Origin: Symbiodinium microadriaticum
Lineage: Eukaryota > Sar > Dinophyceae > Suessiales > Symbiodiniaceae
NCBI GenBank assembly: GCA_001939145.1
Contig: LSRX01000346.1
Location: forward strand, 144,236-208,235
Direction of reading: 5' to 3'
Length of the DNA stretch: 64,000 nt
Position 1 is the stretch's first letter; each line of letters opens with the position of its first letter. Of this stretch, positions 13,701-25,700 are shown in pieces. The notes under the pieces were generated by a model. The model was not told where the DNA came from, searched no databases, and was given only the letters and a program-made list of their open reading frames with translations. Both the position numbers and the translations under genes were made by a program.

Positions 13701-16700
13701 GAACACACTTGCGTAAGGAGATTCCTACAAAAACCTTAAGTGTAAACCCAACCTTTAAAATCTACCATAACCTGCCTCTTTGAAATTTGTAAGTTCCTAA
13801 GAAAACCCAAAAGGGGATTTAGAGGGACACTACAAAAGATTGGGTTTGGGTAGGTCAAGTGAGTTTCTGACGAAGTCCTCAGCAGCATCGGGCTCACAGC
13901 CCTTCAAGACTAAACTCTAAACCCTGAATGTCCTAAATGTCAGTTTTTTTATCCTATAGGCCAAAAAACCCGATCACAAAACCCTGAGCCCAAAACCCTA
14001 ACACCTCAGTTCAAAAAGCGCTAAACCCCCCTAAGCCCTGAAGCCTGAAGCCCCCAACCAGATCTCGATCGGGCTTGGAGGTTCTCTGGGTTTAGGGGTG
14101 CGGCGTGAGAAGTTTCGTCCGATCAAACGAGGGTTCGGGGGTTCGGGGTTCGAGGCTTCAGGGTATGCTCTCTAGCTTGTAGCTTTGGGGAGAGAGTGTC
14201 ACAGCTTGGCTAGACCGCGTCGGGCTTTTGCAAGACTCAACACCACTGGCTTCACTCCACTCTGAACCCTAAAAACCTTAGAGCCCTAAACCTTAAACCC
14301 CAGAGGCCTAAACCCTAAAAGCCCTGGCGCCGAAGGTTTGCCGTTCACCGCTGAGTCTTAAAGGGTTTTCCTCCTCTTAAACCTAGGTCTTTCCAGATGC
14401 CTTCCTGTTGTTTGTAGTCTTAGGTTCCTTGTTTAAGCTACTTTAGACCAAAGAGGGACGAAAGGACCTCTTTGTAGTCCTAGGATACTCGGGATCCCAG
14501 TGGTAAGGCCTGTAATTCCGACTCCTTACTGCACTCGCAACCCCAAGATGCCAAAAGCCCCCTAAACCCAAAACCCTAAACCCCTAACCTCAAGGGACCA
14601 AAAGAGAGACCCTTAAAGGGACCCTTGGGGTTATGTAGGGGCTTTTTGAGACTATATTGTCCCTTAATACCCCCTGAGCCCTAAATAGACCCGAAACCCT
14701 TTTGTAACCGCACCCAAACAAAGCTAATCAGCTAATCCATCTCGAAATTCTTCAGGCTGCCGTGTGGGCTGCATTGACGGTGCATGGGGCACTTGGGAGG
14801 CAGAGGGTTTTTGCCCTAAGCCCTAAACCCTAAATCCCAAACCCTAAACCCTAAATCCCAAACCCTAAACCCTCAACCCCCAAACCCTAAATCCTAAACC
14901 CTAAAGCCCCTTAAAACCCCGAAGCACCCGAAACCCTAAAGCCCCCCAGAACCCGTTTGGCGCCCTCATATTCATTATCGATCCCGTTAAGGAACCCTTN
15001 TTGGGTTTGAGGGCTTTAGGGTTTGGGGTTTAGGGTTTAAGGTTCTAGGGGTTTAGGGGTTTAGGGTTTAGGGGTTTCGGGTTTAGGGTGTAGGGCCTAC
15101 AGTGTAGGGTTTTAGGGTTTTGGGGTTGAGGGTTTAGGGGTTTGGGGTTTAAGCGTAGGTTTCAGGGCTTGGGGTTTAGGGTTTAGGAGCCAGTTCTCAT
15201 TCGGCATCTGAGAGCACATGGCAAGTACATGAGGCCGTCGTTTCTCCGGCAAATGACGCCCGACTCACTCTCGAAGCCACCTCAAAACCCCAAACCCCAG
15301 CAACTCCAAACACCACATCGCAAATCCTGAACCCAAGCCCCAAACCTCCCGAACCCCCTAGGGTAAACGGAAAAGCCCCTTAAAACCCCGAAGCACCCGA
15401 AACCCTAAAGCCCCCCAGAACCCGTTTGGCGCCCTCATATTCATTATCGATCCCGTTAAGGAACCCTTGAAGAAACCTTTAACTTTAAGGGACCTGCAAA
15501 CCTAAACCCCGTAAGGCCTTGAGCCCTAAACCCAAAACCCTAAAGCCTTAAGCCCCAAACCCTATACCCTAAAAGCCCCAAACCCTAAACTCCAAACCCC
15601 AAACCCGTAAGCCCCAAACCCTAAACCCTACCCCCCTGCCCCTCTAAACCCAAAACCTCACATCCCAAGCAGGAGTGGAGCAGATGCTCCGCAACTTGCG
15701 CCCCGGCCTTCAGGCCCCGCGGTTGCCGGCTGTACTCCTTAAAGCAGCTGTTTGATTATTATGGTTTTTTATAGTACATTATAGTAAGTTAGAGTATAGT
15801 ATGGTATGTTATATAGTACATTATAGCACATTATGGTAAAATACAGGGTTTAGGGTTTGGGGTTTAGGGTGTGTGCAGTGTGCGCGCAGTGGGTACGCCT
15901 TTTGCTGTAGGAATAGGGGCGCACCCACTTATCATCGTTCGCTTGCGTCAGCATGTAGTCCCGCCCCAACCACCCCAATTATTGCAACTGGTTTAGGGAA
16001 TTGCTTTAATTAATTCATTTAGAGTTCTACAGATTCTGGGGTTCATAAGGTTGGTTTCTGGGGTTTCATAGGGTTCTTTAAATGGAAGATAGGTTAAGTT
16101 GTGATATGTTCCTGATAGGGTGTTGGAGTCTGTGAAGAAGCTGCGTAAGTTGGTGGTTCACTCCAGTCGGTTCTACATATTTGGGGTTGTAAGTGCCGAG
16201 TGCACGCTGTGCGACCTGTATGAACATACCATAGTTGTGTCACTTGCCCTACTCTTGCACCATTTATTATTCGAGTTCAGGTCTCAGCCTGAAAGCAAGT
16301 CACGCCACATGGCCTGGCACACTGCAGCTAAGCGCTCAACTGTGTTCATTCATCGAAGTTCTGCTTGTGTTCTGCTTAGTAAATCCCCTGAGCCTCTGAG
16401 TAATCCCCGCACCCTAAACCCAGAACCCCTAAAGTACCCTTCTAGTAAGCCTTATAGCTCCCTTAAGGGAACCTTCAGAGGAACCGTGAACAACGACAAA
16501 TCCCCAACCTAAACCAGAGCATCGGCGAGGACACGCCATCGTGATCAGGTGCAGAGCCCGAACCGCGGCTGCAAGGGGACGGGTTGACAGCGAGAGTAGG
16601 CTTTGAAAGGATGCTATAGCAAAACCCTAGAGCTATATATATATATATATATGTATATATGGAGACGATCAAAGAGGTGAGTACTACCTATCCAGACCCT

Positions 16701-19700
16701 TTTACTTGCGACCTTGAGTTTAGGGCTTCAGAGTTTAGGAATGAGTCCAGGTCTAAATTTAGGGACGAGGGCCGTATGAAATTGCTGCTTCAAACCTGCA
16801 ATGCGTGTGAAACACAGAGCATGCTTGCAAAGCCTTTGCCTTACATAGCCTCCCAGCAGGGCGCGGGACGCGGAGGCGGGAGGACGCACGAGAATTTGCC
16901 TGTGCGCAAGAGGCCTTGACATATGGTCATATAGATGATGAACAAGACCCAAACCTTAAACCCAACAAGCCCTAGAGCCAGAACCCTAAATCTTCCGAAT
17001 CCCACGAACTTGCTGTCGCACAGGATCCTTGCAACGAAGATCCGCCGACTACCCACCATGCTAGGCCGTAAGGCACCATAAACTAGGATGGAGCCTCAGG
17101 GTGGATGAGATGCTTGCTTCAGATTACGGTTAAGGGTTTTGAGGATGTTGGAAATGAGGATTCAGATGGTTTGCCGTGAACGGTTGTCCAAAAGAGCCTG
17201 CGCACGCTTTTACTTATGCACTCTCAATGCACATTCAAGAATGCCAAATTCCAAACGCCTCTACCGGCCACAACTCCTAAACCGCTTTCATTGAACACCC
17301 TCATAGAACCCTTATCGATCCCTTGACAATCCCGGATGGGTCCCTCACAGATCCCCCGTGGAATTACCAACATTGTAAGAACCCTTAACAGTGTACCTTT
17401 TCCTGACTATTAAGGCCCCAGTATTAAACTTTACAGTAGCAAGAAGGCCTTGCAGGAACCCTTATGGAAAGCCTGTTCTAATCATTAGGGCCCCTATCTG
17501 GGCACCCTTATAGGAGCCCTTATAGAAGCCTTGTTCTAATCATGAAGACCCCTAAACTCGGAACCCTACACCCTAAACCCTACACCCTACACCCTAAACC
17601 CTGCACCCTAAACCCTACACCCCAAACCCTACACCCTAAACCCTAAACCCTAAATCCTACACCCTAAACCCTACACCCTAAACCCAAAACCCTGGTCCCT
17701 ACACCCTAAACCCTAAACCCTAGTCCCCAAAAAGGCCCTAAAGCGCCGAAGCCCCGGCCTGAGGAACCACTGCGGCAAACCTGCGCTGGGGCTGCAGGTC
17801 GGCTCAGAGTTTAGGGGGCTTGGGGTTTAGGAGCCACGGTTTAGGGGTTAGGATTTAGGGTGTTTTAGGGTTTAGGGTTAGGGGTTTAGGATTTAGGGTG
17901 TTTTAGGGTTTAGGGTTTAAGGGTTTAGGATTTAGGGTGTTTTAGGGTTTAGGGTTTAGGGGTTTGGGGTACTAGGGTTGGTGTTTATGTTGTGGTTTAG
18001 GGTAATGGGGTTTGGGGTATAGGGTACTAGGGTTGGGGTTTGGGGCGCTAGGGTTTGGGGTACTAGGGTTTGGGGTACTAGGGTTTGGGGTTTAGGGTAC
18101 TAGGGTTTGGGGTTTGGGGTACTAGGGTTGGGGTTTAGGGTACTAGGGTTTGGGTTTTGGGGTGCTAGGGTTTGGGTTTTGGGGTACTAGGGTTGGGTTT
18201 TAGGGCACTAGGGTTTGGGTTTTGCGGTACTAGGTTTGGGGGTTGGGGTACTAGGGTTGGGGTTTAGGGTACTAGGGTTGGTGTTTAGGGTACTAGGGTT
18301 TGGGGTTTAGGGTACTAGGGTTTGGGGTTTGGGGTACAGGGGCTTGGGGTTTGGGGTACTAGTGTTGGGGTTTAAGGCAATAGGGTTTGGGGTTTAGGGT
18401 ACGGGGTTTAGGGCACTAGGGTTGGGGTTTTGGGTTCTTGGGTTTAGGGCACTAGGGTTTAGGGCACTAGGGTTTGGGGTTTAGGGCACTAGGGTTTAGG
18501 GCACTAGGGTTTGGGGTTTAGGGCAATAGGGTTGGGGTTTAGGGTACTAGGGTTTGGGGTTTAGGGCACTAGAGGATTTAGGGCTGAGGGTAGAGGGTTT
18601 GGGGTCAGAGTTTCATTAGGGTCTGGGGTTCAGGGTTTAGGGTTTGGGTTTGCTGAAGGTTTTGCGTGAACCTACCCTAAAGAACCTGCGAACCTACGCT
18701 TCTTCTTGTGAGTTCCCTAGGTAGGCTCTTTGGGGTTTCGGGTTTTTGGGACAAGGGGGCCTCGTCTTTGGCAGGCTTAGCGGTTGAGTCTTTTGGGGTG
18801 GGAGAACCTGGTGTTGCAGCGCCTCAAAGATCAAAGCGATCTCGAGAAGGACCAGCCGCGGGTCATGACAATTCAGTTGATCCAACCGCCGCGAGAAGGG
18901 CTCAAGGAAAGGACGTTCGAGTTGCACCCGCTCACTCGCAAGTGCCCAGCCGCCCTGCTGCAAGAGCCATGCAGGCAGTTTGCTCCCGCCTGAAATGCAG
19001 CCAAGAGTTTCTCGGTCAGGACGACGAACCCTGCCGGGTTCTGCTGCGCGGGCTGCGTTTGGGCGACGTGGTGTTCTCGCGAGATGCAACCCGTGCGACC
19101 GACTTCGAGTGGTGACAGGCGGCCATACGCGCGCTAGCGATCCTGCGACAGGGGTTCATGCTGCTGCCGCCAGGCGAGGCCGTGAACACGATTGTGGAGT
19201 CGTTCAATCACTCCCTTCGGGAGCTTCAGCGACCATGCCATGTTCACTTGAAGAAAGAGCTTTCGTATCAGGAAGGCGTGTCGAGCGAGTTCTTGGAGTC
19301 GTTGCACGAGCAGGCGGCGCCGTCCATGGGAGCTCTGCGGACAGTCCAAGGGCCTGGAGAGCAGCGAAATGCGCAGCGACGGGGCACCGTTCCATGGAGT
19401 TTTGCACTTCGGGTGATGAACTCGGGGTAAGTGTTGTGTAAGGTTCTGCAAGCGCTCATGGCGGTGTGCAAAGGAGGGTGTACAGCTGAGCCCTGGAGCA
19501 TTGCAGTTTGCTTTAACCCTGTTTACGTCTTGATTCCTTCTCACGGATTTTCCAAGTTGCTGACTTGAGATACCGAGGACGGACTTGTTGGTCTTACAAG
19601 GATGTAGTCTACCGGTTTGTAAGGGCCTAGCATATAGGGGTCAATCTCGGTTTATGACGTCTGAGTGTCCACGGAATATGAGTTTTAAAACATGATTGAA

Positions 19701-22700
19701 GATAGCGTTAAACATGGTCATAGGAAGTGAGGCTCAGACATGGTGACAGCCAATTCTAGCAAGAGCACTGTCAAACCAGATGTCGGGAGAACGGGTATTA
19801 CTGTAGGCATTCACAATTGTGAAGCATTCAAAGGGGAGGGGGGGTAAAGGAGGCCTCAGTGTTTTTGGGCTACGGGTTTGCGGATTCAGGCTTTGAGTTC
19901 AAAATCAGCGCTCGTGCCATTGTGAGGTCACTGTCAATGCCGCTGTGGTTAACGGTTTACACCGGGTGAGCGTGGCTATTACTCCTCCTGTTGTTGCTGT
20001 CGTTGCTGGTGTCTTGGTTATTGGGCTCGTTCGGTTGATAGTGTTGATGGCTGTTGCTGCAACATTCTGCTTGGTGGTGGTCATGCTGGATGATGCGGTG
20101 ATGAAAATGGCGATGATGATCGCGACGCTGATGGTCAGGATGCTGATGACGTTGCGTGGTGACAGTTGTTTTCCAAAGCGTGATTGTCATCCCCTATTAT
20201 CACAATTGCTTCAGGCCCCTGTATTTCGCCAAAAATCGTAACAGGACGAGTTTGAAGTCTGCGATGCGGACAACGCCGGCATGGGTCAAGGGCTGAGAGC
20301 TCTGGCAGTCTGGTGAGAGTTTTTTCAATTTAGGGCTACTGCCCAGGGTCAGTATCTGGGGGTTTGCAACTGAAAATGAAAGCTTCAACGTTTCGGGCTT
20401 TGGGGCTCTAAGGCTTGAAGAGTTGTGCTTGAGGATTTGGGGCTGGAGAGCTTTCAGTACAGTCGGGCTAAACAGAGCTGTTACAGCTTCGTGCTTTGGA
20501 AATTTACGGCATTCAGGGCTGTGAGGTTTCAGGCCTAAGGCAGCAAAACCAAAACCCTAAACCCTGAACCTTAAACCCTGAACCCTAAACTCTGAACCTC
20601 AACCCTAAACCCATAAACCCTAAACCCCTAAACCCTAAACCCCTAAACCCTAAACCCTGAACCCTAAATCGTCCCTAAATCCTCAAGCCCATGAGGAGGG
20701 ACCTTGGGTTTGTTCAGGGTTCGGGGTTTAGGGTTTAGGACCTTTGGGGTTAGGGATTAGGGTTTAGGTTTAGGACCTTGGAGTTCAGGATTCTGGGGTT
20801 TGGGGGTTTTAGGGCTTAGGGAGGGGTTTCGAGTTGAGGGTTTAGGCTCTAGAAGTTGTCGGAGGCGACTTGGCGTAGGACTTCTGGGGGCTTCACGGTC
20901 TGGATACCGTCGGCTTCCAGGTCTTGCAGGGCACTTTCGCTAACTTCATGAGGTCTTCAAAGACGGCGGATCCCTAAACAGCAAGCCCCAGGAGACCAGT
21001 TCGCGGTTGAATGGTTTTGGGTTGTCTAGGGCGAAACTGTAGAAGCCCATATTATTCCGTAGGGTTCCTTGTTATAGTTATACTATAGTCGAGCCCAGAA
21101 CCCTATTCTAATTCTTACGGGCCCCACATTACGGCTTGGGCATCTGGTCGCCAAGGAGTTCTTAAGTGTTTTCAGCTATCTGAGAGTCCGTGACTCGTTT
21201 AAGGAGTTTCACCTAAATCCGAGCACTCCCGGACAAAGAAGGGCAAATAGGCTGCAGGAGGGTGCGGCATTCGACTCTGGGGTTCACACTCGAGTGCAGG
21301 ACTTGGAAACCGCAAGCCCTGAGATGGTTCGCTAGCGGTAGCCGGAGCACGATGGGCTTATGGCTTCAGGCTATCGCCAGGACATCCTCGACCACAGCGA
21401 ACGGTATACACAAGTCGAGACAACAGTCGCTGCAAGCAACAAATTGGGGGCCTTTCCAAGATTACTGCGAACCGTACCCAAACCAGTGGACAGGAACAGT
21501 ACCCTCTGAGCAGCAAGAACGAGACCATACATAGGCATGGGATTGATTCGTCGTTGCCGATTAGAACTCGGACTATCAACGTTTCATAATGTTTCATGTG
21601 AGAATACAATTCTCAAGCGCAGTTACTTCTGTTATGTAGCAGAAAAGCCACCAAGCCACCAAGCATTGTCGCCGTAGTCGGAGTAGTAGTGCAAGTCTTA
21701 GTTTGAGGTGTTTTAGCGCAAGCAGTCCCACTCGATTGGGCAACAGTGCTCGCTGTGTGGGCAGAAAGGTCAAGCCCCAAAATCCCTAATACCTAGACTG
21801 AAAGCCCCCAAACCCCAAACCTTAAATCCCTAATCCGCAAACCCTAGCCCCCAAGCTTTGCCCAAGGCGAGTGTCATCCGGATCAGGATGCGGTTCTGCG
21901 GCTTGGCAAGATTTGGGAGACCCAACGCCCTGTTGAGGGTTTAGGGTTTAGGGCCCTGAACGGCAGGCAGACGTACCGTGAGATGCTCATCTTGCGTTTT
22001 TTTTTTTGGTTTTGGTTGGTTGGGGTTCAGGGTTAGTTTTTTTTTATAGCAGGCTGTACCGAAGTCATTAAACTAAGGAATCGTCCCTCACATGCAGTGG
22101 GTTCCTTGATAAGGGATCCTAGTTCTAGTTGCTGCATTCAGTTTCCAGGTAGAGCTTCTACCCACGAATGCGCCTGTCCTATAGGGTGTAGCCAAAAGGG
22201 GTGCGAGGTGAAATTTTGAACATGCCAACTTGAAGACCAAGTCCACACTGTGCCCCTAAAGCTCTCACACGGGAGATACATAGATCAATCCAGAAACCAC
22301 AGGCACCACCCTAAACCCTAAACCCTAAGTGAGCATCTTAGTGGCACCACCCAAACCTGACCAGGGCAAGCTGGAGCCAGTGGAGTGACTGCAGCTCCTC
22401 CTGCAACGGCGTTCGCATGCGCCCACGGCCGCATGTTCTACTTGTATGTTTGTGCTCTGTCTCTGTCTGTCTCTGTCTCTCTGTGTGTGTGTGTGTTTGC
22501 GTGTTTGTGTGTGTGTGTGTGTTTGTCTGCTTAGTCTTTGTCTCGCAGTTGTGGAGGGGAGGGGTGAGGTTTTTTAGGTGGTATCCAAGACTACTGCTTG
22601 ATGTTCGGAAGGATGCGAAGGTTTCTGCACAGGTCAAGCAAGGTTTATGTTGGGGTTATGATTAGTGCAGAAAAGTGGTCAGTCTATCTTTTGGCTGCTC

Positions 22701-25700
22701 TTGTGGGGCTACCAGTAATACTGACCCTACTCCTGGCAAGCACTCGCGGTGTTTCCGGTCGAAGGCGTCAGGGTCGTCGCAACATGTCAGAGTCCGCGCA
22801 GTCAATGATATTCTACGGTCGGACGTGAATCCTTGCTAACTTGACCGGGTCACAGATGGCAGCTGAAAAGTCACAATGCTTGTGACTTCTACTCTCAATA
22901 AATAGAATGCTTTTTCTTTTTGTTGGGGTGGGGGGGGGGGGTAAACCGAAGCTAATACTATGGAGCCTGAGGAATGGTATTGGATTCATAATGACGGCGC
23001 AGTATTCAAGCCCCTGTATTAAACTTGAACTGCAACCCCAAAAGAACCGACCTGAGTTCCCGAAACTTCAGTCGTCAGATTCCTGTGCTTATGCGGTCTT
23101 TTGGGTTGAGGTTGTAAAGCCCCTAAACTCTAAACCCTAAATCCTAAGCCCTGAGCCCTAGTGAAAGTTTTTTGGGTTTGGGTTGTTTGTTTGCCTGCTC
23201 GTTACAGGCCAGTTCCCTGTCCATCAGTTTAAGGTTTAACATAAGGGCCTTAATAATTAGAATAGGGTTTTGGGGTCCTGTATAGTATACTGAAAATAAG
23301 GAGCCCCCCAAAATAATGTAGGTAATTATTAAGGCCCCTATAGTAGGTCCAGCAAGCTGCAAGCGTACACCGGCTGTTGATCCTGACATATGGCTTACCG
23401 ACCCCACCCCTCCACCCCAAGCCCTAATCCCTAAATCCCTAAACCCCTCAACCCTAAACCCGAAAGGCTGAAAGCCCTAAACTCTGACTCCAGAATTCCG
23501 GACTCTCGACTCCTGAACCTCTCTCTACCCCTCCCCGCCCCCCCATTCCAGACTCTAAACCTGGACTCCTCGAGCTATATAGGCCCCACCGCAGACCCAA
23601 GACCCTGGCATTCTGAAGCCGTGCCGCCCGACTGAAGCCGTGCCGCCCGATATCTCAGGCGCAATCGCCAAGTCAGCCAGTATGCGGAAGGCCGCCAGCC
23701 TCCCTTGAGACTTGAGGGTTCAGGGCTTCAGGTCTATCAGGAGTGCCCGAAGCCTGTCAGGTCTAAACCCTAAACCGTGCACCCCTAAACCCTAAAGCCT
23801 GAAACCCTAAACCCTGAAACCCTAAACCCTAAACTAAGGGGTTAGGATTTAGAAAGCACCCCCAGAAGGACCCTGTCGCCCTCGGAGCCTTGGAATGTCC
23901 AAGTTTGCAGCTTCGTCCCTTCAGGGCTTCTCGTTTTGGGTTTAGGGAGTTTGTTTTGGGGTTGAGGGTTTAGGGTCTAGGTTTTTATGGTTTTACCGTG
24001 CAATTGAAACTTCCCGACGACCGGGTAGCAGCCAGAATAGGGTTCAGACCTCATTCACGAGAACGGTACCCTGGGCCCTAGTCCCTAAACCAGAGTTTGC
24101 GTCATGTGCCTTTGAACTCTTCTCTAGGTGCCCCAGTAGTACCCTTATGCCCTCTTTAGTTTGGGGTCCCCTTATTCAAACCGAATGATAAGAAAAAGGG
24201 TACTCTTATTATTAAGGAGTTACTCGGGAACCTAGTTCTTTCTCCCTGTCATCTGACAGGCCGTGGAGAGCAGCTCGTGGAGACGCCGCTGACGGAAGTG
24301 CAGCCATTTTGATGCAAGGAGTGTAGATGCTGAGAAGATGAGTCTTGGTATCCCTCTCTATAATCCCTAAGCCTATATAGTTATGCTATGCTAGATCCCG
24401 AAACCTAGTAGAATGTATGGTTTTTAAGGGTTTAGGGTGTAGGGTTTATTAAACCTCAGGTCCCTCATCAAACGAAATCTCGAAGCCTCAAGAAAGCGGC
24501 ACTCCGTACTTTTCCGAAACCGAGTGCACGGTTTAGCGTTTGGGGCTTAAAGTTCAGGGCAGTCTAAAGCCCCTGTTTGAGACGACACCCTCGGTAAAAC
24601 CCGAAAGCCCCTCGCCACTGAACCACCAAACCCCCGATCCTGTCCCTCCAAACCCCAAATGCAAAACTCTGGGCTTCAGGCTGCAATTTAACCCTACCCC
24701 CGTAACCCCAAGTTGCAGACCCCAACCCTCAATTTCCAAACGCAATACCCCGGTTTAGGGTTTGGGGTTTAGGGGTTTAGGGTTTAGGGTTTCCTTAAAA
24801 ATGATAACCCAAGCCCTAAGCTGCAAACTGTAAACCCTAGGCCCCAAACCCTGGACTCTCATCCACCCCCCCAGACCCAATCGATGACTTCCCTGCTTTT
24901 CAACCTTATCCCGATGCCCCTACCGGCAAAAGCATACAGAACCCAAAATTTGAAAAAGATGTAATGAAACCTCATAAAAGTCCAGTATACAAACAGCCCC
25001 AGCTGCCCCCAACAGAACCCACAGAACCCAAAGGCCCTGGAAGGCCCGAGACCCTACTGTTGATGGTATAAATCCCTAGCATTAGGGTTTTAGTTTAGGG
25101 TTTGGGGTTTAGGGTCTACCTTAAGGACCCCAAACTATGGGAACTACGGTATATTCCTTTGTTCTGGGTAATGCAGGATTTATATCATCAGCCCTACCAG
25201 CTGCAATCCGTAACCCATAAGCCCTACACTCCTTGAAAGGCGGTGGATTGTTTGTAAGGTTGGGGTGTGGGGTTCAGGATTTAGGGTGCAAGGCACTCTC
25301 ATTTGCTATAAGGCCCCAACCCTCCTCCCTAAAGCCTTAAAGCCCTAAACCACAAACTCTAAACCTAAACTCCTACAGCCCTAAATGACCCTAATGTAGT
25401 ACCCCAAAAGTAGGAGAGTTATTATAAAGACCCCAAAATAAGGTAACCCCTTAGTTTCGGAAAGCTCCCAAATCGTCGCAGGCCTTGCAACCCAGCTCCT
25501 GGAGAGCAGCGGCCGAGGCTGGAAAACTTGAGCGAGACTCCGTCGCCTCATGAATCTCTTCCGAGTTTAGGGTTTAGGGTTTGGGTTTACATTATGCAAT
25601 TTGTTTGGAGTTTTAGGTTTAGGGTTTGGGTGTAAGTACATTATGAAATCTCCTTGGAGTTTAGGGTTTAGGGTTTGGGTGTACATTATATGGAATCTCC

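Larger units (their letters stand above)
14815..15190. repeat. Telomere-like tracts meeting at an assembly gap
   Basis: C-strand units 14815-14935, a 97-bp block, a single N at 15000, then G-strand units 15001-15190. The C-to-G switch is the usual setting of an exon here. Confidence 0.7.

Noticed and set aside
17563..18660. True chromosome end or telomere fusion (C-strand tract followed by G-strand tract)
   Set aside because: Arrays are degenerate, short and repeated throughout the window in both orientations, with a candidate exon between the two tracts.
24298..24325. Resemblance to the dinoflagellate spliced leader (AGCCATTTTG...CAAG)
   Set aside because: Three mismatches in the core, and it lies just inside a predicted intron rather than at a gene start, so it is not evidence of an integrated spliced-leader mRNA copy.
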